Assembly: GCF_003932715.1 (NCBI RefSeq)
Contig: NZ_CP020700.1
Span: 5,478,501 to 5,542,500 of the forward strand
Direction of reading: 5' to 3'
DNA from: Streptomyces tsukubensis
Lineage (GTDB): Bacteria; Actinomycetota; Actinomycetes; Streptomycetales; Streptomycetaceae
Length of the DNA stretch: 64,000 bases
This document shows, in pieces, positions 1-8,209 of this stretch (its first letter is position 1; every line of letters starts with the position of its first letter). The translations under genes were made by a program, and so were the position numbers. The notes beneath the pieces were generated by a model. That model made no database searches. It was given only the letters and a program-made list of their open reading frames with translations, and was not told where the DNA came from.

Positions 1-215
1 GGATCGTCGCAGTGGTACGCGATGCCCACCGCCACGACTGGATGGCGGCGGCCCTCGACGCGCTCGTCACCGCCCGGCCGGACACGGTCGTCGTGGAGAT
101 GGGCCTCAACGGGGCCGAGCCGAAGGGGGCGCTGTACATCGCGACCCACGGCGCCGCCCGCGTCTGCGGACGCGCCGCCGCGGAGGTCATCACCGGCGCG
201 AGCGCGGGTGTCTGA
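1..215 (+). CDS. C-terminal end of a glycoside hydrolase family 3 protein (probable beta-N-acetylglucosaminidase), 5' truncated
   Basis: An open frame enters from the left edge (first full codon at base 3) and stops with TGA at 213-215. The last 70 residues include TVVVEMG and IATHGAARVCGRAAAEV, which I recognise as the conserved C-terminal tail of actinobacterial family 3 (NagZ/DasD-type) N-acetylglucosaminidases. These release GlcNAc from chito-oligosaccharides or muropeptides. The catalytic domain lies outside the window, so substrate cannot be judged. The neighbouring SIS-domain sugar-phosphate gene fits amino-sugar catabolism, and the das locus (dasD) of S. coelicolor is a plausible counterpart. 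A start at 12 would be an internal GTG; the frame is open upstream of it. Confidence 0.65.
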   Translation, partial: IVAVVRDAHRHDWMAAALDALVTARPDTVVVEMGLNGAEPKGALYIATHGAARVCGRAAAEVITGASAGV

Positions 216-246
216 CCGAAGCTGACCGTTTGCTGTACCGGGGGGG

Positions 247-275
247 CCGCTCCGGGCGTTCGACGCCCGGGGCGG
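247..275 (+). terminator. Hairpin terminator after the family 3 glycosidase
   Basis: A 13-bp stem (CCGCTCCGGGCGT paired with ACGCCCGGGGCGG, one G-U pair) has a 3-nt loop and starts 32 bases after the stop codon. No T run follows, as is usual for Streptomyces. It separates the glycosidase from the SIS gene at 315. Confidence 0.6.
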
Positions 276-314
276 CCTTCGCGGTACCCGGACCGGCTGC
301 TGGAGGCGCGACAC

Positions 315-1397
315 ATGGCTGCGACGGACTCGGCACCGGGGAATGGCGACCACCGGGAGCGGCCCGGGCGCATCATGTCCGGCGAGATGGCGGAACAGCC
401 CGCCGTACTGCGGCGCATCCTCGAACAGGGCGCGCCGCGCATCCGCGAGACCGCGGCGGCCGTCGCGGCCCGCGCACCGCGGTTCGTCCTGCTGACGGCC
501 CGCGGCACCTCGGACAACGCGGCGCTCTACGCCAAATATCTGCTGGAGATCAAACTCGGCCTGCCCTGCGGGCTGACCTCCATGTCCACCACGACGGCGT
601 ACGGGGCCAGGCCCGAGCTGCGGGACGTCCTGGTGATCACCGTCAGCCAGTCCGGCGGCTCACCCGACCTCGTCGCCTCGACCCGGGCCGCGCGGGACGC
701 GGGCGCCGTGACGCTGGCCGTCACCAACAACCCGGACTCGCCGCTGGCCGCGGTCTCGGAATTCCACATCGACATCCTCGCGGGCCCCGAGAAGGCGCTG
801 CCCGCGACCAAGACGTACACCGCGTCCCTGCTCGCCCTCTATCTCTTCGTGGAGGGCCTCCGCGGCGCGGACGGGGCGGCCGCCGGGGCCCTGCCCGAAC
901 TGGCCGAACGCATCCTGGCGCGCGGCGACGAAGTCCGCAGGCTGGCGTCCCGCTACCGGTTCGCCGAGCGGATGGTGATCACTTCCCGCGGGTACGGCTA
1001 CCCGACGGCCAAGGAAGCCGCCCTCAAGCTCATGGAGACCAGCTATATCCCGGCCCTGTCGTACTCCGGCGCCGATCTGCTGCACGGACCGCTGGCCATG
1101 GTCGACAACATCTCGCCGGTCATCGCCGTGGTGACCGCGGGCCGCGGCGGCGAGGCGCTCCAGCCGGTCCTGGACCGGCTCAGGGGCCGGGGCGCGGATC
1201 TGGTGGTTGTGGGCCCGGCGCCGCAGGTCGCGGCGGCGTCGGCGGGTTTCGTCCTGCCGGTGGACGGCCTCCCGGAGGACCTCCAGCCGATCCTGGAGAT
1301 CCTGCCGCTGCAGTTGCTGGCGTACGAGGTGACGCTGGCGAGGGGCCAGGACCCCGACGCGCCGAGGGCTCTCGCCAAGGTCACGGAGACTCACTAG
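315..1397 (+). CDS. SIS-domain sugar-phosphate isomerase/deaminase (GlmS isomerase-domain type, NagB-II-like)
   Basis: A 360-residue protein made of two SIS domains, resembling the isomerase half of glucosamine-fructose-6-phosphate aminotransferase without the glutaminase half. Visible signatures are LLTARGTSDNAALYAKYLLE (first SIS domain), SQSGGSPD (phosphosugar-binding serines) and GPEKALPATKTYTA, equivalent to the GlmS STK region. A second SIS domain follows from about residue 205. Proteins of this design include the alternative glucosamine-6-phosphate deaminase NagB-II and AgaS-type isomerases. With a GlcNAc-releasing glycosidase just upstream, a role in converting GlcN-6-P or a related aminosugar phosphate to a glycolytic intermediate is likely but inferred. 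Start chosen at ATG 315 behind GGAGG (about 302-306); an internal ATG at residue 21 (MSGEMAEQP) is the alternative. Confidence 0.8.
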   Translation: MAATDSAPGNGDHRERPGRIMSGEMAEQPAVLRRILEQGAPRIRETAAAVAARAPRFVLLTARGTSDNAALYAKYLLEIKLGLPCGLTSMSTTTAYGARPELRDVLVITVSQSGGSPDLVASTRAARDAGAVTLAVTNNPDSPLAAVSEFHIDILAGPEKALPATKTYTASLLALYLFVEGLRGADGAAAGALPELAERILARGDEVRRLASRYRFAERMVITSRGYGYPTAKEAALKLMETSYIPALSYSGADLLHGPLAMVDNISPVIAVVTAGRGGEALQPVLDRLRGRGADLVVVGPAPQVAAASAGFVLPVDGLPEDLQPILEILPLQLLAYEVTLARGQDPDAPRALAKVTETH

Positions 1398-1504
1398 CCC
1401 CCGGGAACCCCGGCCCCGGGGCCCTCGCCCGCAGGCGCGGGACTGGTTCTCGGGGGCCGGCCCCGAGAAGGTGCCGGGGGCGCGGCCTGCGGGCAGTCAT
1501 GGGC

Positions 1505-1674
1505 TGTTCGCGCAGTTCCTCCCCCTACGCCTGGCGGCGTGGGGGGACCCCCGGCGCCCCATATGCCCCTCTCACCCTTGAGCAGGTGTGGCTCCGCAGG
1601 GAGCGCCGTGTCCGGCGGGGGTTGTTTCCGACTGCGGGCCGTCACGGGCCGTTCGCGCAGTTCCCCGCGCCCCT
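1505..1674. repeat. Dispersed intergenic hairpin element, two copies
   Basis: The first copy (1505-1560) reads GTTCGCGCAGTTCC, then a hairpin CCCCC-T-ACGCC/TGGC/GGCGT-GGGGG, then CCCCCGGCGCCCC. The second (1651-1674) has only GTTCGCGCAGTTCC followed by CCGCGCCCCT. Related copies lie at 28786-29074, 42188-42615 and 59600-59750. All are intergenic, in both orientations. Confidence 0.75.
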
Positions 1675-1892
1675 AAAGACCCTGCCCGGCCTTGTCAGGT
1701 GGAGGGCCTGCGGTAGACCAAGATCAGTGCCCGCGGGATCATGTCGGGATCACGTGGGAGGGGGGTGCAGGGTCGCCCCCGCAGCCGTGGGCGACAAGAG
1801 CGGAGGCGCTTCGGGGCGGTGCATCGCCCGTGGCGAGGAGGTGAGCCCGGAGGCCACCGACCCGGCCGCACCGGCAGGACCGGCGACCTACA

Positions 1893-1997
1893 CCACGGAG
1901 AAACGCGACTCGACCGCAGAAGATACCCGCACCCCGCTAGGGCTCGGGCCGACCCCACGGAGAAACGCGACTCGACCGCCGAAGAGGCCCGCACCCC
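1893..1997. repeat. 43-bp direct repeat, 62-bp period
   Basis: Copies at 1893-1935 and 1955-1997 differ at only 3 of 43 positions. Each begins CCACGGAGAAACGCGACTCG and ends CCCGCACCCC. They lie far upstream of the kinase gene at 2360; function unknown. Confidence 0.7.
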
Positions 1998-2359
1998 ACG
2001 GGCAGGGGCATGAACGAGAGGCACCGGAGAGCCCGCACCTTGAAAGGGGGGCGCGCACCCCGCAGGGGACCCGCGGGCCGCGGCGCCTGGCGGGACCCTC
2101 AACCCGCCCGGCACCGCAGCCCGGAGTGCTCCGGCCGGGCGAGTGTGCGGGCCCGCTCGGCCGATGGGGAGGGTCGCGGTGCAGTCAGGGCAGAGAGCAC
2201 GCGTCCCTCACTCCGCCCACCTGTGCGGGGAGGGCGGAAGTTCTTGATGCATTCATTGTGGACTAGACCATTCGCGGATGTCCATGCGTCGGCGCCGAGA
2301 TGTTCGAAGTCTCATGCGGGCTCTCATCTTCCTCATCGCCCGCGGGTACGCTCGCAGAC

Positions 2360-3841
2360 GTGCCCTCCATGAACGACCTCGTACGCCAGCACACCGCCCT
2401 CAGCGATTCGGACCTCGAATGGCTCCATCTGCTGGTCTCGGAGTGGCAGCTGCTCTCCGACCTGTCCTTCGCCGATCTCGTCCTCTGGGTCCCCACCCGG
2501 GACGGGACCCGGTACGTCTCCGTCGCCCAGATGCGGCCCAACACCGGGCCCACGTCCTACCAGGACGATATGGTCGGCCATCTGGTGCCGCGCGGCCGGC
2601 GCCCTCTCCTGGACGCCGCCCTCGACGAGGGCCGGATCGTGCGCGAGGGCGACCCCGAGTGGCGCGAGGAGGTCCCCGTACGCGTCGAGTCCATCCCGGT
2701 ACGCCGTGAGGGCCGGGTGCTCGGGGTGATCGCCCGCAACACCAATCTGCTGACCGTGCGGACCCCCTCCCGTCTTGAGCTGACCTATCTCCAGTCGGCT
2801 TCCGATCTCGCCCAGATGATCGCGGCCGGCTCCTTCCCCTTCCCGGGGCAGCAGGTCGACATGGACGCCTCGCCGCGCGTCGGTGACGGGCTGATCCGGC
2901 TCGACGCCGACGGAGTGGTCCAGTACGCCAGTCCGAACGCCCTCTCCGCGTACCACCGCCTCGGGCTCGCCTCGGATCTCGTCGGGCACCATCTCGGCCA
3001 GGTCACCGCCGAGCTGGCACCCTCCCGGGGCCCGGTGGACGAGGCCATGGTCAAACTGGCCAGCGGCTACGCCCCCCGGGAGACCGAGGTCGAGGGCAAC
3101 GGCGGGGTGATTCAGCTGAGGACGATCCCGCTGCGCCCGAAGGGCACCCGGATCGGCTCCCTGGTGCTCCTGCGCGACGTCACCGAACTCCGGCGGCGCG
3201 AGCGCGAGTTGATCACCAAGGACGCCACCATCCGGGAGATCCACCACCGGGTGAAGAACAACCTCCAGACGGTTGCCGCGCTGTTGCGGCTCCAGGCCCG
3301 CAGAATGGATTCGGTACGCGGCCGGGAGGCCCTCAACGAGGCGGTACGGCGCGTCGGGTCCATCGCCATCGTCCATGAGACCCTCTCCCAGAACCTCGAC
3401 GAGCGCGTGGAGTTCGACGAGATCGCGGACCGGGTGATCGCGATGGTGGCGGAGATCTCGCCGGGGAAGGTGGAGTGCCGGCGGACCGGCCGCTTCGGCA
3501 TCCTCGACGCCGAGGTCGCCACCCCGCTGTCGATGGTGCTGACCGAGATCCTCCAGAACGCGCTGGAGCACGCCTTCCCGGCGGGGGAGCGGGGCTCGGT
3601 CGAGGTGTCGGCGGTCCGCGGTCCGCGGCGCCCCGAATCCCGGCTGCTGATCACCGTCCAGGACGACGGCTCGGGGCTGCCCGAGGGCTTCGACGCCCAT
3701 ACGGCCGGGAATCTCGGGCTGCAGATCGTCCGTACGCTGGTGGAGGGCGAGCTGGGCGGCAGCTTCGACATGCTTCCGGTGCCCGCGCCCGGACGCGGCA
3801 CCCGTGTCGTCCTCGATATCCCGGTCCGGCCCCAGAAGTAG
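2360..3841 (+). CDS. pdtaS: PdtaS-like cytosolic sensor histidine kinase (GAF/PAS, HisKA_2, HATPase)
   Basis: A 493-residue soluble kinase. An N-terminal GAF-like region (about 1-155) includes MVGHLVPRGRRPLLDAAL. A PAS domain (about 170-285) follows, then a HisKA_2 dimerisation motif IREIHHRVKNNLQTVAALLR with phospho-acceptor His295, and a HATPase_c domain with N box EILQNALEHAF and G box QDDGSGLPEG. There is no membrane segment or signal peptide. This matches actinobacterial PdtaS, which signals to an ANTAR-type RNA-binding response regulator (PdtaR). No pdtaR lies next to it, which is also usual elsewhere. Start GTG 2360 (VPSMNDLV) chosen from family N-termini; ATG 2369 is the alternative. 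The gene is convergent with wblE, as I recall from other Streptomyces. Confidence 0.85.
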   Translation: MPSMNDLVRQHTALSDSDLEWLHLLVSEWQLLSDLSFADLVLWVPTRDGTRYVSVAQMRPNTGPTSYQDDMVGHLVPRGRRPLLDAALDEGRIVREGDPEWREEVPVRVESIPVRREGRVLGVIARNTNLLTVRTPSRLELTYLQSASDLAQMIAAGSFPFPGQQVDMDASPRVGDGLIRLDADGVVQYASPNALSAYHRLGLASDLVGHHLGQVTAELAPSRGPVDEAMVKLASGYAPRETEVEGNGGVIQLRTIPLRPKGTRIGSLVLLRDVTELRRRERELITKDATIREIHHRVKNNLQTVAALLRLQARRMDSVRGREALNEAVRRVGSIAIVHETLSQNLDERVEFDEIADRVIAMVAEISPGKVECRRTGRFGILDAEVATPLSMVLTEILQNALEHAFPAGERGSVEVSAVRGPRRPESRLLITVQDDGSGLPEGFDAHTAGNLGLQIVRTLVEGELGGSFDMLPVPAPGRGTRVVLDIPVRPQK

Positions 3842-3995
3842 CCCCGGAAGTAACGGAAGCCACACCCCCGGCCGCACCGGCTGCACCGGACCCCACGGCC
3901 ACCGGCCCCCGGCCGACCCGCCCCGCCGGACCCCGGGGCGGGCCCGCCCGATACGGGCCCGGATCCCCCTGCCGGGGCCCGCGGCCACAGAGCAG

Positions 3996-4027
3996 CGAGC
4001 CCCGGAAGCGAAGGCTTCCGGGGCTCG
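3996..4027. terminator. Bidirectional terminator between the kinase gene and wblE
   Basis: A perfect 14-bp stem (CGAGCCCCGGAAGC paired with GCTTCCGGGGCTCG) with a GAAG loop lies between convergent genes ending at 3841 and 4129. It can act in both directions. Confidence 0.8.
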
Positions 4028-4128
4028 AATGCTGTGGGTTTGTCCTGCTGCTGCGCGCTGCGGCTCGGTGGCGGTGATTGCGTACGCTGCGTACGCGCCG
4101 CCGGTTGCCTCGGCTCGTCGCGGGGGGA

Positions 4129-4386
4129 TCAGGCGCTGGCGTTACGCGCCCGGTTGCGGGCGGCGCGGCGCTTCATCGCACGGCGCTCGTCCTCGCTGAG
4201 GCCACCCCAGACGCCGGAGTCCTGGCCGGACTCAAGCGCCCACTGCAGGCACTGCTCCATGACGGGGCAGCGACGGCAGACGGCCTTGGCTTCCTCGATC
4301 TGCAGCAGCGCAGGACCGGTGTTGCCGATGGGGAAGAAGAGCTCGGGGTCTTCCTCGCGGCAAACGGCGTTGTGACGCCAGTCCAT
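4129..4386 (-). CDS. wblE: WhiB-family iron-sulfur regulator WblE (WhiB1 orthologue)
   Basis: An 85-residue protein with the complete WhiB architecture: cysteines at 9, 37, 40 and 46 (C-x27-C-x2-C-x5-C) for a [4Fe-4S] cluster, the GVWGG turn at about 58-62, and a basic C-terminal tail MKRRAARNRARNASA that contacts DNA. WblE/WhiB1 proteins bind region 4 of the principal sigma factor and respond to oxidants and nitric oxide. The start is ATG 4386, preceded by GAGAGGTAG. The frame runs open upstream, but those codons are non-conserved, so a longer start is rejected. Location opposite the PdtaS-like kinase is typical. Confidence 0.95.
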   Translation of the reverse strand: MDWRHNAVCREEDPELFFPIGNTGPALLQIEEAKAVCRRCPVMEQCLQWALESGQDSGVWGGLSEDERRAMKRRAARNRARNASA

Positions 4387-4704
4387 GGCTGCTACCTCTC
4401 TTGTGTGACATGCAGGTTGCTTGTGAATGTGAACGCTTTCACGAATCCCCCCGCAAGGGAAGGGCCGAACGCCGATGCCACACCGGCGTGGTCCAGGGTT
4501 TGAGGAGGGGTTCGACGATCCGTGGGGCCGCTGTTCCGCAGGCTGTCCCGATCGCCATGAAGAGACTCGCAAACCTCGGCGGCGGATACAACCCCTTCTG
4601 GAAAGTTTTTTTTGATTCCTCGGTGTCGACTAGGTCACAGCCGTACTTCCATGGGGTGGATCCTGGTCCGTACGTTCGAGATAAAGGCGGTACGGCCCTT
4701 CCAC
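4387..4704. other. wblE upstream region (318 bp)
   Basis: It lies between the lipid-kinase stop (4705, minus strand) and the wblE start (4386), so it must hold the kinase 3' end and the wblE promoter. It is noticeably less GC-rich than its surroundings, with an A/T run near 4604-4617. No gene is supported. Confidence 0.5.
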
Positions 4705-5673
4705 TCACACAATCACACGCAGTGCACGGCGTACGCCTGTGAACGTCACGCTTGTCCGCAGTCCGAGATGGTCACCGTCCATCTGAAAGGGGAGCGGAAC
4801 CTTGGAATTCAAGGTGAACCCGTCCATGTCGTGGACCGTCACCGCATGCTTGCCGTCAGGACCGCGTTCGGGCGTCGAACGCAGCAGCTGGGTCGCGTAG
4901 CGCGCGACGGCCGGGGTCGACAGTCTGGAGAGTCCCAGCAGGTCGAGGCCGGTGTCGAAGGACGCCTTCGGGGACGCGTACAGCGGACGGCTGCCCAGAT
5001 ACGTCCAGGGCGAGGTGTTCGCGACTATGGAGACCACGAGATCACGGATGGTTTCGGCGCCGGGGCGTTCGAACTCGATCGTGCCGTGATGCCGGTGGGG
5101 GTACTGGAGGAACTGGCGGACGACCTGGCGCACATAGAGAGGATGCGTGGAACGCTTTCCCAGTTCCCGCTGCTGTTCGACCCGGCCGATCACACTGGCG
5201 TCGAATCCGTATCCCGCGCAGAACGTGAACCAGCGTCCGGGAACTCCCTCGTCCGGGGTGCCCGGGGTGCCGGCCGCCAGACCGAGTCCGACGGTCTTTT
5301 CGCTCCGCGAGGAGAGCGCGTCGAGAATGGCGCCGGTCGCTTCCACGGCGTCGTTCGGCAGTCCCAGCGCCCGGGCGAACACGTTCGTCGAGCCGCCGGG
5401 CACCACGGCCAGCTTCGGCAGCCGGTCGGGGTCGGGTCCGCTGTGCAGCAGTCCGTTCACGACCTCGTTGACCGTGCCGTCGCCGCCGAGGGCGACGACC
5501 AGGTCGATCTCGCCCGAGTCCGCCGCCCGGCGGGCCAGGTCCCGGCCGTGGCCCCGGTACTCGGTCGTCACGGCCTCCAGCTTCATCTCGCTGGCCAGCG
5601 CGTGGATCAATACGTCACGGGTGCGGGCACTGGTGGTGGTTGCTGCCGGGTTGACCACGAGAAGTGCGCGCAT
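4705..5673 (-). CDS. Diacylglycerol kinase family lipid kinase (YegS/DgkB type)
   Basis: 322 residues. The DAGK catalytic domain begins directly at the N-terminus (MRALLVVNPAA) with the nucleotide-binding GGDGTVNEV loop at residues 63-71 and GGSTNVFARALG near 95, followed by the C-terminal beta-sandwich domain (about 150-322). Members phosphorylate diacylglycerol or related lipids such as sphingoid bases and phosphatidylglycerol using ATP, at the inner face of the membrane. No membrane helix is present, as is usual for this soluble family. Start ATG 5673 is the first possible codon of the conserved domain. The gene precedes wblE on the same strand with a 318-bp gap, so it is probably a separate unit. 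Confidence 0.85.
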   Translation of the reverse strand: MRALLVVNPAATTTSARTRDVLIHALASEMKLEAVTTEYRGHGRDLARRAADSGEIDLVVALGGDGTVNEVVNGLLHSGPDPDRLPKLAVVPGGSTNVFARALGLPNDAVEATGAILDALSSRSEKTVGLGLAAGTPGTPDEGVPGRWFTFCAGYGFDASVIGRVEQQRELGKRSTHPLYVRQVVRQFLQYPHRHHGTIEFERPGAETIRDLVVSIVANTSPWTYLGSRPLYASPKASFDTGLDLLGLSRLSTPAVARYATQLLRSTPERGPDGKHAVTVHDMDGFTLNSKVPLPFQMDGDHLGLRTSVTFTGVRRALRVIV

Positions 5674-5770
5674 GAAGTGCAGCGTACCCAGGCGGCGACG
5701 GGGGTGGTAACGGCGGTCCCCGGATCGGGGCGGTGTCCGGGGGACGGGCCTTACGGACTACCCTGCTGGG

Positions 5771-6187
5771 GTGAGTGCTGAGCCGACCCCCCGCCCCAAC
5801 CGTCTGACCGCCGCCGCCGCGGTCTCCGGAGTGGAGGGCGTGGTCCTGGCGGGGTACGGCGTCTATCTGCTGGTGATGGGCCTGCTGGGCAGCCCGGAGA
5901 GTCCCACTCAGGCGGAGATGGGCGGGCTGACGCTGATCGCCCTGGGCGCGCTGCCCCTGATCGCGGCGCGCGGACTGCTGATGCGGAAGTCCTGGGCCCG
6001 CGGCCCGGCGCTGATCACGCATCTGATGGCGCTGATTCCCGCGTGGACGCTGCTGCGGGCGGAGTCGCAGGCCCTGATCCCGGTCGGGATCGCGGTGGCC
6101 GTGCTCGCCGTCACCGGTCTGGTGCTGGTGGTCAGCCGCGAGACCACGGAGGCCCTCGGGATCCGTCCGCCGGGCAACGGCGGCTGA
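5771..6187 (+). CDS. Small integral membrane protein, four predicted helices, function unknown
   Basis: 138 residues starting at GTG 5771. Four hydrophobic segments are visible at about 15-38, 48-66, 75-95 and 101-122, with both ends probably cytoplasmic. No catalytic motif is recognisable. It is divergent from the lipid-kinase gene with a 97-bp shared promoter region, and convergent with the sigma factor gene. I recall a conserved membrane protein at this place in other streptomycetes, but no function is known to me. Confidence 0.7.
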   Translation: MSAEPTPRPNRLTAAAAVSGVEGVVLAGYGVYLLVMGLLGSPESPTQAEMGGLTLIALGALPLIAARGLLMRKSWARGPALITHLMALIPAWTLLRAESQALIPVGIAVAVLAVTGLVLVVSRETTEALGIRPPGNGG

Positions 6188-6335
6188 CCGGCCCGGACCC
6201 GGAACCGACCGACCCGGAACACCGACCCGACCCGACCCGGAACCGACCGGCTCGGGGCGGACCCGGACCGCGCCGCCCCGGAGCCCGGGGCGCCGCGACG
6301 GCATGCCGTGCCCCGGGCCCGTACCCCGGACGGTT

Positions 6336-7280
6336 CTACTCCTCGACGAGGAGCTTTTCGCGCAGCTGGGCGAGGGTGCGGGCCAGCAGCCGGGAGACGT
6401 GCATCTGGGAGATGCCGACCTCCTGCGCGATCTGCGACTGGGTCATGTTGCCGAAGAACCGCAGCAGCAGGATCCGCTTCTCGCGCGGCGGGAGATCCTC
6501 CAGCAGCGGTTTGAGGGACTCCCGGTACTCGACGCCTTCCAGCGCCTCGTCCTCAGCGCCCAGGGTGTCCGCGACGGCGGGCGACTCGTCGTCGGTGTCG
6601 GGGACGTCCAGGGAGAGCGTGGAGTATGCGTTCGCCGACTCCAGGCCTTCGAGGACCTCCTCCTCCGAGATGCCGAGCCGCTCGGCCAGCTCGTGGACCG
6701 TGGGGGAGCGGCCGTGCAGCTGGGAGAGCTCCGCCGTCGCCGTCGTCAGGGCGAGCCGCAGCTCCTGCAGGCGGCGGGGGACCCGGACCGCCCAGCCCTT
6801 GTCCCGGAAATGGCGTTTGATCTCGCCGACGACCGTCGGTGTCGCATAGGTCGAGAACTCGACGCCGCGCTCCGGGTCGAACCGGTCCACGGATTTGATC
6901 AGACCGATCGTGGCGACCTGGGTGAGATCGTCCAGCGGCTCCCCGCGGTTGCGGAACCGCCGGGCGAGGTGCTCGACCAGCGGAAGGTGCATCCGGACGA
7001 GCCGGTTGCGCAGCTCGGCGCGCTCCGGCGAGCCGTCCGGCAGCTTCCGCAGCTCGATGAAGAGCGCCCGGGCGCCACCGCGGTCCGGGGCTTCGCGCGA
7101 GGTGTCGCGCTGCGGCCCCGGCGCCCGTTCCGGTGCCTCGTCCGGCGCTTCGTCCGGTGCTTGGGCCGGTGTCTGGTCCGCTGCCTGGTCCGGTACTCCG
7201 TGCGGCGGTCCGGGCCGTTCCTCGTGCCCGTCCGCCGGCCGGTCCCGGAGCTGTTCGTTCCCGTGCTCGTGCTCGGTCAT
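6336..7280 (-). CDS. sigH: SigB/SigF-family RNA polymerase sigma factor (probable SigH)
   Basis: From ATG 7280 the product has 314 residues. Residues 1-60 are an acidic, Pro/Ala-rich tail with repeats such as PDEAPDEAPERAP. The sigma-70 core follows: region 2 with LDDLTQVATIGLIKSVDRF and GVEFSTYATPTVVGEIKRHF, region 3 with VRVPRRLQELR, and region 4 with the HTH QIAQEVGISQMHVSRLLART. This is the SigB/F/G group, released from an RsbW-type anti-sigma under osmotic or other stress. The upstream anti-sigma gene and wblE context point to SigH of S. coelicolor. The reading frame stays open upstream to beyond 7800, across the anti-sigma gene in another frame, so longer isoforms from upstream GTG codons are possible. 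Confidence 0.8.
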   Translation of the reverse strand: MTEHEHGNEQLRDRPADGHEERPGPPHGVPDQAADQTPAQAPDEAPDEAPERAPGPQRDTSREAPDRGGARALFIELRKLPDGSPERAELRNRLVRMHLPLVEHLARRFRNRGEPLDDLTQVATIGLIKSVDRFDPERGVEFSTYATPTVVGEIKRHFRDKGWAVRVPRRLQELRLALTTATAELSQLHGRSPTVHELAERLGISEEEVLEGLESANAYSTLSLDVPDTDDESPAVADTLGAEDEALEGVEYRESLKPLLEDLPPREKRILLLRFFGNMTQSQIAQEVGISQMHVSRLLARTLAQLREKLLVEE

Positions 7281-7474
7281 ATGGTCCGCCCTCGCCCCGG
7301 GCTCCGCCGCAGTGGCAGCCCCCGCCTGCTCAGCCGCGGCCTGGCGGCCGCCGAGTCCGTCGCCGTCGAATCCATGGAGTCCGTCGAGTCCGTGGGCCTG
7401 CTGTTCCGGGAAGCCGGGAGGCGCGGCGGGCTGCCCGTCCCGCTCGCCGTCCCGCACCGGACCGTTCCCGCTCC

Positions 7475-7888
7475 TCACGCCGGCCCGGGTCCCGCGCCGC
7501 GCTGTTTGTACAGGCTGATGGAGACCGTGCGGTCGTCGGCGACCGACGACTCGACCTTGCCCGCCAGCGCGGAGAGCACCGTCCAGGCGAAGGTGTCGCG
7601 CTCGGGGGCCCGGCCGTCGGTGGTCGGGGCCGAGACCGTGACCTCCAGGGAATCGTCGATGAGCCGGAAGACACAGCTCAGCACCGAACCCGGCACCGCC
7701 TGCTGCAAGAGGATCGCGCAGGCCTCGTCGACCGCGATCCGAAGGTCCTCGATCTCGTCGAGGGTGAAGTCCAAGCGTGCCGCGAGGCCGGCGGTGGCCG
7801 TACGCAGCACGGACAGATAGGCACCCGCAGCGGGCAGCCGGACTTCGACGAAGTCCTGGGTCCCGGGCTCGCCTGCGATCTGGGACAC
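7475..7888 (-). CDS. ushX: RsbW-type anti-sigma factor (UshX/PrsH-like)
   Basis: 137 residues from GTG 7888, behind GGAGGTGAG. It is a single HATPase_c-like domain. The N-box region reads EIEDLRIAVDEACAILL, where the Asn usual in RsbW (EACTN) is replaced by Ile. The G1 region is SAPTTDGRAPERDTFAW with no DxGxG. Such proteins bind and sequester a SigB-type sigma factor and are countered by anti-anti-sigma factors. The gene is 194 bp upstream of the sigma gene on the same strand, consistent with one operon. The altered N box raises the question whether ATP or kinase activity is kept. The frame extends upstream to 8029, but the Shine-Dalgarno position favours 7888. Confidence 0.75.
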   Translation of the reverse strand: MSQIAGEPGTQDFVEVRLPAAGAYLSVLRTATAGLAARLDFTLDEIEDLRIAVDEACAILLQQAVPGSVLSCVFRLIDDSLEVTVSAPTTDGRAPERDTFAWTVLSALAGKVESSVADDRTVSISLYKQRGAGPGPA

Positions 7889-8209
7889 CCTCACCTCCAA
7901 GGTGACACATGCTCTTTCGGGGCCCGCGGGGCAGATCCCGGGGCCGTCGGGGACGCGGTCCGGTACGACGGGTCTGAGACGACAACCGCGCGCAGCCGGT
8001 ACCGGCCCGGCGACGCTATCGCGATCCATGGTGCCCTGTCGCAGGGCCCCCTCAGGTCACTGTCACTCATGGTAGGCATATGAGTACGCACAGTGGCTAG
8101 AGGTGTGCGGGGCGCAATTGCGGGGAGCGGGCGGAGGGTTGACGTACCCACTGTTCGAACAGGCGAATCCCTCCGGGGGCCGTCGGCCCCCGGTGCGGGG
8201 CGGGCCGGC
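7889..8209. other. Leader region of the anti-sigma/sigma operon (321 bp)
   Basis: It separates the UBP zinc-finger gene stop (8210) from the anti-sigma start. Short frames such as 7891-8151 on the minus strand are open, but lack a recognisable domain or a convincing ribosome-binding site. The operon promoter is expected here; I cannot assign a -35/-10 pair with confidence. Confidence 0.4.

Larger units (their letters stand above)
1398..2359. other. 962-bp intergenic region with dispersed and direct repeats, no supported gene
   Basis: Open frames here are low-complexity Arg/Pro/Gly stretches typical of shadow frames. The interval holds two copies of the dispersed GCGCAGTTCC element (1505-1674) and a 43-bp direct repeat (1893-1997). 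The last part must contain the promoter of the kinase gene: TACGCT at about 2347-2352, 7 bases before the GTG at 2360, could be a -10 box for a leaderless transcript. Confidence 0.6.

Noticed and set aside
230..2266. A 678-codon open frame covering the SIS gene and the following gap
   Set aside because: The translation is Arg/Gly/Pro low-complexity and lies in another frame over a clear SIS-domain gene; it is a high-GC shadow.
4387..4572. N-terminal extension of WblE to 147 residues
   Set aside because: WhiB1/WblE proteins begin at MDWRHNAVC, with a good ribosome-binding site before ATG 4386; the upstream residues are unlike the family.
6188..6335. Short GACCCGGAACCGACC-like reiterations between the membrane protein and sigma genes
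   Set aside because: The copies are irregular and short. They are noted as low-complexity DNA and not reported as a repeat element.
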